A DNA stretch of 24,294 bases from Treponema sp. (GTDB taxonomy: Bacteria > Spirochaetota > Spirochaetia > Treponematales > Treponemataceae): the NCBI GenBank assembly GCA_031290005.1, contig JAITOJ010000013.1:1-24294 (forward strand), written 5' to 3'. Position numbers and translations under genes: made by a program. A model generated the notes under the pieces. The model saw nothing but the letters and a program-made list of their open reading frames with translations, ran no database searches and had not been told where the DNA came from. Shown here piece by piece: positions 1-6,380 of the stretch. How positions within the stretch are numbered: the first letter of the stretch is position 1; each line of letters opens with the position of its first letter.

Positions 1-447
1 GCTGCCCTGGCGCTGCTCACCGACATGGTAAAAAAAGGCGGCGTCATGGCATCCGCCAACGTGGGCGGCCTTTCCGGGGCGTTTATCCCCATATCCGAAG
101 ACGAAGGCATGGTGCGGGCAGTGCAAAAAGGCTCTATCACTCTGGAAAAGCTGGAAGCCATGACCTGCGTATGTTCCGTGGGACTGGACATGATTGCCAT
201 TCCCGGGGACACCAGCGCGGAGACGATTGCGGGCATCATAGCCGATGAAATGGCTATCGGTATGGTGAACAATAAGACCACAGCGGTGCGGCTGATTCCC
301 GCGCCGGGCAAACAGGCCGGGGACTGGGCAGAGTTCGGGGGGTTGCTGGGGGGCGCGCCGGTGATGCCGGTGAATCGTTTTTCCTGCGCGGACTTTATCA
401 GCCGGGGCGGCAGAATCCCGCCGCCGATTCACAGTTTCAGGAACTGA
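1..447 (+). CDS. PFL/UPF0210 (DUF711) family protein, C-terminal part, 5' end outside window
   Basis: The open frame runs from base 1, so only the last 148 codons are here; the ATG at 25 is internal. The segment matches my recollection of the conserved C-terminus of the UPF0210/PFL family: VGGLSGAFIPISEDEGM, then LEKLEAMTCVCSVGLDMI, IPGDTSAETI, ADEMAIG, TTAVRLIP and GGLLGGAPVMPVN, ending in a Gly/Arg/Pro-rich tail. The family is cytosolic, about 450 residues long and widespread in anaerobes. It is related in fold to glycyl-radical/PFL-like proteins, but its reaction is not established. The stop at 445-447 lies one base before the ATG of the following M15 peptidase gene, so the two are probably co-transcribed. 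Family identity is secure; function is unknown. Confidence 0.88.
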   Translation, partial: AALALLTDMVKKGGVMASANVGGLSGAFIPISEDEGMVRAVQKGSITLEKLEAMTCVCSVGLDMIAIPGDTSAETIAGIIADEMAIGMVNNKTTAVRLIPAPGKQAGDWAEFGGLLGGAPVMPVNRFSCADFISRGGRIPPPIHSFRN

Positions 448-448
448 T

Positions 449-1321
449 ATGCGCCGCTGTGCTCTGGTCTTTATGCTGACGCTCTGGGCCGTTTTTCAGT
501 CCGCCGCCCAAAGCGCCGAACGTCCGGAACAGGTTATGAAAGCTCTGTCCCAGGCCTATCCGGGCAGGGTCAGTCAGGCGGTGCGCCGCAATGGGGACTG
601 GGCAGTGCAGGTGTATGGCCAGTGGTTTTACTATGCCCAGGGCCGGCTGCTCCCGGAAGCCCTGCGCACCAAGGCGGAAGAGTATGACGGACAGCCCTTT
701 TACAATTATTCCACGGGCATGCCCGTCTGGAAGGAGCCCACGGCGGAACAAAACGAGCGGTTCAGGAATATGTCCCAGCGGCGGCACGATAATCCGCCAA
801 AACGTTCCCAGCATTTTTACGATGCCCTCTGGCGCGCAAGCACCCGGGACGAGTCCTACCGCAGACAAAAAAGCATTCATTTTCTGGGCCACACCATAAT
901 GGCGCATTACACGATTCTGGAAGAGCTTGCTCTGGTGGAGGAGCGGCTGCAGACAGAAGCACAGACCAATGCCCAGGTGCGCACCTGGGTTGCAAACCTG
1001 AAAAGCGCGTCAGCCTGGAGCTGGCGGAGCATCGCCGACACTGAAAGCCGGAGCTTCCACGCATACGGCGCGGCAATTGATTTGCAGGTGGCAAATCCGC
1101 AGGGGCTGGAAACCTACTGGCTCTGGACTCAGGCGAAAAATCCCAACTGGTGGGCAGTGCCCTATTCAAAGCGGCTGCATCCCCCGGCAGCGGTTATCAA
1201 AGCCTTTGAAGACTACGGGTTTATCTGGGGAGGCAAGTGGCCGTTATATGACACCATGCACTTTGAATACCGCCCGGAAATCCTGATTCTGAACGGTATG
1301 AAAATTACCCCCAGCATATAG
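449..1321 (+). CDS. Exported M15-family zinc D,D-carboxypeptidase/endopeptidase
   Basis: A 290-residue protein with an N-terminal signal peptide (MRRC then a hydrophobic run, likely cleaved near A20-A23), so it should act in the periplasm on peptidoglycan stem peptides. The C-terminal half carries the M15 signature: SRSFHAYGAAIDL at about 202-212 gives zinc ligands H204 and D211, and the block DTMHFEYRPE at 268-277 gives a third ligand H271 with D268 three residues before it. The D-x-x-H-F-E form is closest to the M15C/VanY-like (Peptidase_M15_4) subgroup. The first ~190 residues are rich in Trp, Tyr and Arg and match no domain I know. The gene begins one base after the stop of the PFL/UPF0210 gene. 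Substrate (D-Ala-D-Ala or L-Ala-D-Glu bonds) cannot be told from sequence. Confidence 0.85.
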   Translation: MRRCALVFMLTLWAVFQSAAQSAERPEQVMKALSQAYPGRVSQAVRRNGDWAVQVYGQWFYYAQGRLLPEALRTKAEEYDGQPFYNYSTGMPVWKEPTAEQNERFRNMSQRRHDNPPKRSQHFYDALWRASTRDESYRRQKSIHFLGHTIMAHYTILEELALVEERLQTEAQTNAQVRTWVANLKSASAWSWRSIADTESRSFHAYGAAIDLQVANPQGLETYWLWTQAKNPNWWAVPYSKRLHPPAAVIKAFEDYGFIWGGKWPLYDTMHFEYRPEILILNGMKITPSI

Positions 1322-1329
1322 CGTAATAG

Positions 1330-1358
1330 TAGACAATCCCGTTTTTTTTTGTTAGTAT
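1330..1358 (+). promoter_or_regulatory. Candidate sigma-70 promoter for clpP and downstream genes
   Basis: TAGACA at 1330-1335 and TAGTAT at 1353-1358 are separated by exactly 17 bases, in the 78-bp gap between the M15 peptidase stop and the clpP start. The spacer holds a run of ten Ts at 1342-1350 and flanks. Each hexamer differs from consensus at one or two positions. No other good hexamer pair was seen in the gap. Confidence 0.5.
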
Positions 1359-1399
1359 CTGAGGTGAATATTTGGTTGTGACCAAAAGGAGTTTTTGAA

Positions 1400-2005
1400 A
1401 TGGACATTCGGAACAGACGTTTTGACGAAGACGACAAGAATGAGAGAAAATTGAAAGTGGATATGCCGGACCCGTTGATAGAAAAATTTATGAAAACCCG
1501 GCAGATTTTGCTTTCCGGTGAAGTGAACAAGGAATTGGCGGAAAAAATCGTCCGCCAACTGCTGATACTGGAAGCTGACTCCAAAGAACCGGTGCGGGTT
1601 TTTATCGACTCCCCCGGCGGAGATGTGGACGCGGGTTTTGCCATTTTTGACATGATTCGGTTTATCAACGCCCCGGTGTATGCCATCGGACTGGGGCTGG
1701 TTGCCAGCGCGGGGGCGCTGATTTTGCTTGCCTCCCCCCGAGAGCGCCGGATTGCCCTGCCCAACAGCCATTACCTGATTCATCAGCCCCTGAGCAGCAT
1801 GAAGGGCGTGGCAACTGACATCGAAATTCACGCGTTGGAAATCGAGAAGCTCCGGGAAAAGCTGAACATCCTGATTGCGGAAGAAACCGGCAAGCCCGTG
1901 GATGTGGTCAAGCAGGACACTGACCGGGATTACTGGATGAACGCCGGGGAAGCGCTTGAGTACGGTCTGGTAAGCAAGATTGCGGCAACCCGTTCCGCAT
2001 TGTAA
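1400..2005 (+). CDS. clpP: ATP-dependent Clp protease proteolytic subunit (ClpP, second-paralogue-like)
   Basis: A 201-residue serine protease of the ClpP family, the cytosolic barrel that degrades substrates unfolded by ClpX or ClpA/C. The triad is complete: S103 in VASAGALIL, H128 in LIHQPL and D177 in DTDRDYW, and the H-to-D spacing of 49 residues equals that of E. coli ClpP. FIDSPGGDV (69-76) and TDIEIHALEI are further family blocks. The nucleophile context is Ser-Ala-Gly rather than the usual Ser-Met-Gly. There is also a charged N-terminus (RRFDEDDKNERK) in place of the usual short propeptide. Both suggest the divergent ClpP2-type paralogue that treponemes carry beside a canonical ClpP, but this is inference. 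AAAAGGAG at 1384-1391 lies 8 bases before the ATG. Confidence 0.92.
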   Translation: MDIRNRRFDEDDKNERKLKVDMPDPLIEKFMKTRQILLSGEVNKELAEKIVRQLLILEADSKEPVRVFIDSPGGDVDAGFAIFDMIRFINAPVYAIGLGLVASAGALILLASPRERRIALPNSHYLIHQPLSSMKGVATDIEIHALEIEKLREKLNILIAEETGKPVDVVKQDTDRDYWMNAGEALEYGLVSKIAATRSAL

Positions 2006-2024
2006 ACACGGGACAATTCCTTAA

Positions 2025-2969
2025 ATGCAGTTTGAATTGACAGAAGAACTGGTCGATCAAATTATGTTCGCCATAGAAGACCAGAACGGGGAATATCTGG
2101 TGGATACCCAAGAGGGATTTGTTGCCACTCTTGATGAACTCGGTGATGTCCTCAATGAAGACACCGAAGGCCGCTATTGTGACCTTCCTGACTGGAACTC
2201 TGCCAACGGGTTTCAACTCATGGATCGGTTTGCGGCCCATATGCGAAACCTGGAAACCAGGGAAGCGCTCCGGCAGGCTTTGAGTTCAGGAAAAGGGGTG
2301 TTCAGGAAGTTCAAGGATGCCCTGAAGTCACACCCTGAAATTGAGGAACACTGGTTCGTCTTCAAAGACCGGGAGATGAGGCGGTACATCCTGAACTGGT
2401 ACAACGGACTCAGGGAAGAATGGGGGCTGGAGGCAATCGGAGGCGAACCGGAGGACAGCGAAAGTCTGTTATACGATGATTTTGGCATCCGGCCTTATAA
2501 TGCCGCTTCGGATTACTTTGAAATCGAAGCCCTGAACCGGGAGTTGTGCGGGGAGTTTGACTCTGCTCTGCCCGGCGAGCAAGGGGCGGCGGCCGCTGAC
2601 TTGTGGCGGCATATTGCCGGATACGGCGGGGCTGACGCGCTGCTGACCCTGACGGCGTATAACGCGGCAGAGGAGTTTGCGGGGTATATTTCCGCGGTTC
2701 CCAGCCCCGCTGACGCGGTCTCTACGGCGGCCATAACTGGCTTTGTGGTAAAGCGGGCCTACCGGGGTTTGGGAATCGGCAAGGAGTTGATGGGCAAATG
2801 CCTTGAGGCGCTTCGGGAACGGAATATACGCTGGGTGTTTCTGGTGAATCCCTTTACACCGAAAACACTGACGCATTTTTTGCTCCGGTGCGGGTTTGAG
2901 AAAAAAAATTTCGCCTTTGTGCTTGACTTGATTAAAGACAAGACGAAAAGTGAAAAAAATAACAATTGA
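2025..2969 (+). CDS. UPF0158 domain fused to GNAT N-acetyltransferase
   Basis: A 314-residue two-domain protein. Residues 1-135 resemble the UPF0158 family, an acidic domain of unknown role. The family-like blocks are DLPDWNSANGFQLMDRF (54-69), RNLETREALRQAL, GVFRKFKDAL (91-100) and HWFVFKDREMRRYILNW. Residues 150-302 form a GNAT domain: motif A is GFVVKRAYRGLGIGKELM (239-256) with the acetyl-CoA loop R247-x-x-G250-x-G252, followed by FLVNPFTPKTLTHFLLRCGFEKK, the usual motif B region. The acceptor substrate is unknown. The gene starts 19 bases after clpP without a convincing Shine-Dalgarno sequence, so translation may be coupled or weak. It lies just upstream of a DbpA-domain gene, which hints at a role around ribosomes or RNA, though only by proximity. 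Confidence 0.8.
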   Translation: MQFELTEELVDQIMFAIEDQNGEYLVDTQEGFVATLDELGDVLNEDTEGRYCDLPDWNSANGFQLMDRFAAHMRNLETREALRQALSSGKGVFRKFKDALKSHPEIEEHWFVFKDREMRRYILNWYNGLREEWGLEAIGGEPEDSESLLYDDFGIRPYNAASDYFEIEALNRELCGEFDSALPGEQGAAAADLWRHIAGYGGADALLTLTAYNAAEEFAGYISAVPSPADAVSTAAITGFVVKRAYRGLGIGKELMGKCLEALRERNIRWVFLVNPFTPKTLTHFLLRCGFEKKNFAFVLDLIKDKTKSEKNNN

Positions 2970-2985
2970 TTTGAAGGAGTTGGAA

Positions 2986-3624
2986 ATGGCGTATTACAGA
3001 CGATTTGACGGCAATGCGGGCAGTGGATTCAGCGATGAGGATTTTGTTCATTTTGTCCGGGATGTGGCGGATAAAATCCGGGCCGGAGAAGATGCGGCGG
3101 AAATTATCCGGTTCAAAAAGTTGTTCAAAAAGAACGTACCTCTGGGTATGCGGAGCAGCGCTGCCGCATTAATCACAAAGCTGATGCTGGAACGGAATAA
3201 CGGCCGGTTTTCCCACAGTCCGGGACAATTTAGTAACGGCAGGGAGTCCCGCCGTCCCTTTTATTCCACCATTGACAGCGCCGACTCGGTAATCGTATAC
3301 ATCGGCATTGGCAAAAACCGGCAGGTGTTTACCAGAGATATTTTGACTCTTCTTATCCAGATTGGCGGAGTGGCCCGTGACCGTATCGGTGACATTCGAG
3401 GGCTGGACAGCTATTCTTTTGTCCAGCTTTACGCGGAAGACGCGGAACAGGTTATCCGCCGTCTGAACGGCTATAATTTTCGTGGCAAAATCCTTTCGGT
3501 GAGCCTTTCCCGGAAAGCAACCGATGAAATGGATGCGCCGCCCCAGAGAGCGGCCCTTCTGGACGAGGAAGAACCCCTGCCTGATCCTGATGTAGTCAAA
3601 CCGGAGTTCCCTACGTATGGATGA
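2986..3624 (+). CDS. DbpA-type RNA-binding domain protein without helicase
   Basis: A 212-residue cytosolic protein. The start chosen is ATG 2986, because GAAGGAG at 2973-2979 sits 6 bases upstream; a GTG at 2950 in the same frame would lie inside the upstream gene and has no ribosome site. Residues 1-75 are a charged helical region (FVRDVADKIRAGEDAAEIIRF). Residues 100-177 match the DbpA RNA-binding domain, the RRM-like tail of DEAD-box helicases that binds 23S rRNA hairpin 92. The visible segments are VIVYIGIGKNRQV, DILTLLIQIGGV, IGDIRGLDSYSFVQL and the end strand of the domain, GKILSVSLSRK. The helicase core is absent, so this is a stand-alone DbpA domain with an extra N-terminal helical part. 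The last ~30 residues are acidic and Pro-rich, probably disordered. Likely in one operon with the preceding GNAT fusion. Confidence 0.82.
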   Translation: MAYYRRFDGNAGSGFSDEDFVHFVRDVADKIRAGEDAAEIIRFKKLFKKNVPLGMRSSAAALITKLMLERNNGRFSHSPGQFSNGRESRRPFYSTIDSADSVIVYIGIGKNRQVFTRDILTLLIQIGGVARDRIGDIRGLDSYSFVQLYAEDAEQVIRRLNGYNFRGKILSVSLSRKATDEMDAPPQRAALLDEEEPLPDPDVVKPEFPTYG

Positions 3625-3652
3625 CTTCCTCGTTATGTACGGCTCAAGGTAG

Positions 3653-3813
3653 TCCCCACGGGTGTCGATCCTACACCCCCGGGAGTGTCGACCCTACACC
3701 CCCGGGAGTGTCGACCCTACACCCCCACGAGTGTCGATCCTACACCCCCACGAGTGTCGATCCTACACCCCCGGGAGTGTCGATCCTACACCCCCACGGG
3801 TGTTGACCCTTCA
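3653..3813. repeat. Tandem array of seven 23-bp units, each with hairpin potential
   Basis: Seven head-to-tail units start at 3653, 3676, 3699, 3722, 3745, 3768 and 3791. Each reads CCCCC (first base T in unit 1), then GGGA, ACGA or ACGG, then GTGTCGA (GTGTTGA in the last), then YCCTACA (CCCTTCA in the last). GTGT in each unit can pair with ACAC formed at the junction with the next unit, and GGG with the following CCC, giving a stem of about 7-8 bp around a 7-base loop. The array fills the gap between the convergent DbpA-domain gene (ends 3624) and alr; the last three bases of unit 7 are the alr stop codon. Units are 23 bp, not a multiple of three, so the array is unlikely to be coding. There are no T-runs, so it is not a standard intrinsic terminator. 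Confidence 0.9.
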
Positions 3814-5046
3814 ACAGCGGGAATGTCCCCAGACTGGGTGAAGGTTCCTACGGTCAGGTCGTGGCTCCAAATCACCCGGATATCCTTCAGCAGTGAACTG
3901 CCGGTAAATCCTCGGAACACGCCTGCTCATGGATGTGAGAATCTCGTAGGGAATCGTCCCTATCAGTTCGCCCAGAGCGCCGGCGTCAAAAATCGCCCCC
4001 CGGCATTTTGCGCCAAAGACCGTGGCCTTGTCTCCCACTGCCGCGTCCGGGGCCGCAGTCAAGTCTATCATGCACTGGTCCATGCAGATTGTACCCCGCA
4101 CCGGACAGTGTTTGTCCCCCACGGCGACTACAAAGCCCGTTAAGGACAGTCTCCGGCGCAGTCCGTCGGCGTAACCAATAGGGAGGGTAGCAATCCGGGC
4201 TGAGGCCGCGCTTGTCCACCGTCTGCCGTAAGACACAGAAGTTCCCAGCGGGATGTCTTTGACCGCGGTAATTTGGGTGACCACATCCATCACCGGCTCA
4301 AGATTGACGGGGTGTTTTTCCGCCAGCACGGGCGCGCCCTTCCGGTAATCACCGGGATAGCAGCCGTATACCATAATGCCCGGACGCACCATGTCCAGAT
4401 GCGTTTCGGGGTACCGCAGGGTTGCGCTGGAATTGGCGCAGTGGCAAATACCCGGATCGACCCCCTCTCGTTTGACAGCGGCGACAGCAGCGGTAAAACG
4501 GCGGAACTGCTCGTGGGTAAAGACTTCGTCGTTGTTTTCAAGGGAATCGGAAACCGCGAAATGGGTGGCCATGCCGCCGAGTTTCAGGTGTTTACACTGG
4601 ACAATAAGCCGGGCAAGGCTTGCCGCGTCTTCGGGCCGGCAGCCGACCCGGCTCATGCCGGTATCCACTTTCAAGTGCACTGTGGCGGTCTTGCCCCGCC
4701 TGGCCGCTTCTTCCTCAAGCAGACGGATACAGAACGGCTCGAACACAAAAGGCGTCAGGTTCCGGGATACCACTTCGGAAATTTCATCCCCCAGGGGCGA
4801 ACTGAACAGCAGCACCGGCGCAATAATGCCCGCATCCCGGAGTTCCACGCCTTCAGACACAGTGGCAATTCCCAGACAATCCGCGCCGCTTTCCAGGGCT
4901 TTCCGACTGCACTGCACTGCCCCGTGCCCATACGCGTCCGCCTTGACCGGAACACACAGCCTGGTCTGCCGGGAAAGCAGCTTTTTTATTTCAGCAATAT
5001 TGTGTTCCAGGGACGAAAGATGAATAATCGCTTTGGTGGGCCGCAT
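3811..5046 (-). CDS. alr: Alanine racemase
   Basis: A 411-residue PLP enzyme that interconverts L- and D-alanine to supply D-Ala for peptidoglycan. The PLP lysine K35 is in VPVKADAYGHGAV (32-44). Other family blocks are HLKVDTGMSRVG (124-135), HCANSSATL (202-210), VRPGIMVYG (220-228), the catalytic tyrosine Y273 in TSVSYGRRW, LPIGYADGL (288-296) and GTICMDQCMIDLT (318-330). The length is slightly above the ~370-380 residue norm because of a hydrophilic tail after about residue 380 (YRQFTAEGYPGD onward). That tail's stop codon coincides with the end of the last 23-bp repeat. AGGAGGA upstream of the ATG is a strong ribosome site. It is the last gene of an operon with the DUF192 lipoprotein 5 bases upstream. 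Confidence 0.96.
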   Translation of the reverse strand: MRPTKAIIHLSSLEHNIAEIKKLLSRQTRLCVPVKADAYGHGAVQCSRKALESGADCLGIATVSEGVELRDAGIIAPVLLFSSPLGDEISEVVSRNLTPFVFEPFCIRLLEEEAARRGKTATVHLKVDTGMSRVGCRPEDAASLARLIVQCKHLKLGGMATHFAVSDSLENNDEVFTHEQFRRFTAAVAAVKREGVDPGICHCANSSATLRYPETHLDMVRPGIMVYGCYPGDYRKGAPVLAEKHPVNLEPVMDVVTQITAVKDIPLGTSVSYGRRWTSAASARIATLPIGYADGLRRRLSLTGFVVAVGDKHCPVRGTICMDQCMIDLTAAPDAAVGDKATVFGAKCRGAIFDAGALGELIGTIPYEILTSMSRRVPRIYRQFTAEGYPGDLEPRPDRRNLHPVWGHSRC

Positions 5047-5051
5047 ACCGG

Positions 5052-5507
5052 CTATCTCCTCCTACTGTCCGATATACTATCCAATACCACCCTGTCCCCC
5101 GCCGCAATCCCGTTGCCGCCAAACCATCCCTGGGGCACTTCCAGAGCATAGCGGACAGACCCGGCGCTATTGACGCTGGACAGGCTGAAAGGCGTCATAT
5201 CGTGGATTTCCCGAATTACTCCCGAGGAGTCAATATAGGCGATGGAAAGCGCCGCAGGGGTGTTTTTCATCCAGAAACTCAATGGCTGGTCCTGGTCAAA
5301 CACAAAAAGCATCCCCGTGCCTGCCGGAATGTGTTTGCGTTCCATAAAGCCCCGGCTTCGTTCTTCCGGGGTGCGGGCGATTTCCACCCGGAGAGCAACG
5401 GCGGAACCGTCTTTGCGGATAACCGGCAAATCTGTTTTTGCCAATTCCGCTTTTCCGCAGGCAAGGGCAAAAAGCAAAAACACGGGCATAAAAAACAATT
5501 TTCGCAT
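5052..5507 (-). CDS. DUF192 family exported lipoprotein
   Basis: A 151-residue protein. The N-terminus MRKLFFMPVFLLFALAC is a signal with a lipobox-like ALAC at 14-17, so it is probably a lipoprotein anchored at C17, allowing for the loose spirochaetal lipobox. The rest is the DUF192 fold: VALRVEIARTPEERSRGFMER, then GTGMLFVFD, the family core PLSFWMKNTPAALSIAYID, DMTPFS and RYALEVPQGWF, ending in GDRVVLD. DUF192 proteins are small periplasmic or membrane-associated proteins without an assigned reaction. The start is 2 bases after the upstream gene's stop; the ribosome site GAAGGA overlaps the last codons of that gene, so translational coupling is likely. It also sits 5 bases before alr. Confidence 0.85.
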   Translation of the reverse strand: MRKLFFMPVFLLFALACGKAELAKTDLPVIRKDGSAVALRVEIARTPEERSRGFMERKHIPAGTGMLFVFDQDQPLSFWMKNTPAALSIAYIDSSGVIREIHDMTPFSLSSVNSAGSVRYALEVPQGWFGGNGIAAGDRVVLDSISDSRRR

Positions 5508-5509
5508 GG

Positions 5510-6082
5510 TTATAATCCTTCCAGAAAGCGGTCCCGCAGGTATTCAGCGCCGGATTTCTCCACTGCCGCGGCGTTCAAAAGCTGCTGAAACACCGGGGCA
5601 TCCACATAGCGCAGAGTCAAAGGGCGTTCAAGACTCATGAGTACTGTTTCGTTTTCCCAAACTGTTTTTTCCGGGGACAGGGATTTGGGGTCGCCATACT
5701 TGCCGCGCAGGGTGGTAAAAATCGAATAATGGTCAGCTTTAGCCGGATTCAGGGCCAAGGTGATGATGTACAGCTTGTCCTCGTAAAAATGAAACCAGCA
5801 GCGCTCAAATACGGAATCCCGGAGTCCGGCAGTTTCTATGAGCGTCCGGTTCGGGCTTTCAATCAGAGAGACGTCGGCTTCGCCTTTGTAGCCGTAAGCG
5901 GGATTTTCCACAAGGACGGTTTGCGTCTCCGCAAAGGTCATGCCCAATTTTATATCGCTGCCGTACCCGACGGGAAGTGCGGCGGTTTCCGACGCGTCAG
6001 CCGGTTCTTCCTGGGCAGCACAAATCCCAGAGACCGTGAAAACAAGCAGAATTACCAGAACCTTCAGAACAGATGCAGTCAT
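5510..6082 (-). CDS. Small exported protein of unknown function
   Basis: A 190-residue protein with a clear signal peptide (MTASVLKVLVILLVF onward, likely cleaved after CAA near residue 23). The mature part begins with an acidic Ala/Glu stretch and then DIKLGMTFAETQTVLVENPAYGYKG, LRDSVFERCWFHFYEDKLYIITLALNP, FTTLRGKYGDPKSLSPEKTVWEN and LRYVD. The alternating short strands and helices (a weak 'LGMT..E....L' repeat start and 'YEDKLY..TL.....') recall small periplasmic SmpA/OmlA-like alpha-beta domains, but I cannot assign a family. ATG 6080-6082 is preceded by AAGGAT 8 bases upstream and by a good promoter. It is the first gene of the operon with the DUF192 lipoprotein and alr. Confidence 0.72.
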   Translation of the reverse strand: MTASVLKVLVILLVFTVSGICAAQEEPADASETAALPVGYGSDIKLGMTFAETQTVLVENPAYGYKGEADVSLIESPNRTLIETAGLRDSVFERCWFHFYEDKLYIITLALNPAKADHYSIFTTLRGKYGDPKSLSPEKTVWENETVLMSLERPLTLRYVDAPVFQQLLNAAAVEKSGAEYLRDRFLEGL

Positions 6083-6105
6083 TACGAAAAATCCTTATTA
6101 TAGAT

Positions 6106-6134
6106 ATGCTAACAGCGCGGCGGTTTTTTGTCAA
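6106..6134 (-). promoter_or_regulatory. Sigma-70 promoter of the exported protein-DUF192-alr operon
   Basis: Read on the minus strand, a perfect TTGACA (6134-6129) and TAGCAT (6111-6106) are separated by 17 bases. Transcription would start about 15-20 bases before the ATG at 6082, leaving room for the AAGGAT ribosome site at 6096-6091. It points away from the small-RNA promoter at 6175, about 40 bp away. Confidence 0.7.
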
Positions 6135-6174
6135 CAAATCTTAAATTGCCAGCCATTATCACTTGGCCCCCCTC

Positions 6175-6203
6175 TTGTCTCTTTCTGCAAAATGTGATAT
6201 AGT
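6175..6203 (+). promoter_or_regulatory. Promoter of candidate small RNA
   Basis: TTGTCT at 6175-6180 and TATAGT at 6198-6203 are separated by exactly 17 bases. A start at G6210 would place the first base of the transcript at the base of the first hairpin. No open frame follows, and the next strong signal is a terminator 40-90 bases on. Confidence 0.6.
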
Positions 6204-6209
6204 ACATTC

Positions 6210-6298
6210 GTTCCTTCCCTTGTGTAGGGTGCTGGAACCTCCTTTTTAGACCTGCGGGGACCTCCAAGCCTGTTTGCTACCCCGCAGGTCTTCTTTTT
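6210..6298 (+). ncRNA. Candidate small regulatory RNA with two anti-Shine-Dalgarno motifs
   Basis: A predicted ~89-nt transcript between its own promoter and terminator. Hairpin 1 pairs GTTCC (6210-6214) with GGAAC (6234-6238), with an inner stem CCCT/AGGG (6217-6220/6226-6229) around TGTGT. A single-stranded ACCTCC-TTTTT linker (6237-6247) follows. Hairpin 2 is a perfect 12-bp stem (6248-6259 with 6280-6291) whose 20-base loop starts with a second ACCTCC (6260-6265); a T-rich tail ends the RNA. ACCTCC is complementary to the GGAGG core of ribosome sites. I found none of the conserved elements of SRP RNA, 6S RNA, tmRNA or RNase P RNA. It could instead be an attenuated leader of the sugar operon, but that operon has its own promoter further downstream. 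Existence is inferred from sequence only. Confidence 0.55.
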
Positions 6299-6303
6299 AT
6301 TTC
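6248..6303 (+). terminator. Rho-independent terminator
   Basis: A perfect 12-bp GC-rich stem, AGACCTGCGGGG (6248-6259) with CCCCGCAGGTCT (6280-6291), is followed by TCTTTTTATTT. The T-rich tail occurs only on the plus strand, so it acts left to right. No plus-strand protein gene lies upstream for several kilobases, so it must end a non-coding transcript or a leader. Confidence 0.85.
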
Positions 6304-6350
6304 CCTTGGCAATTACGAATCAGTAGTAGGATAAAAACAAAACATTATTA

Positions 6351-6380
6351 TTGACAAGTGACTTTTTTTCAGTTTATACT
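6351..6380 (+). promoter_or_regulatory. Sigma-70 promoter of the chitobiose ABC operon
   Basis: A perfect TTGACA at 6351-6356 is followed by TTATAC (6374-6379, 17-base spacing) or TATACT (6375-6380, 18-base spacing). The start would lie around 6387, about 40 bases before the ATG at 6430, which has GGAGGAA at 6416-6422. No clear operator palindrome was seen. Confidence 0.7.

Noticed and set aside
2950..2985. GTG start for the DbpA-domain gene
   Set aside because: It lies inside the preceding gene without a ribosome site, while ATG 2986 has GAAGGAG 6 bases upstream.
3653..3813. CRISPR-like array
   Set aside because: The 23-bp units are directly adjacent with no spacers, and no cas gene is present.
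3621..4143. Open frames through the 23-bp repeats (61 and 152 residues, Cys/Arg/Tyr/Thr/Pro-rich)
   Set aside because: The unit length is not a multiple of three so the reading shifts each copy, there is no ribosome site, and the longer frame runs antisense into alr.
4273..5151. 292-residue plus-strand open frame opposite alr
   Set aside because: It is the complement of a clearly real alr gene with all catalytic residues, and resembles no family.
6210..6298. SRP RNA, 6S RNA or tmRNA
   Set aside because: None of their conserved sequence elements is present and the length and fold do not match; it is kept only as an unassigned candidate.
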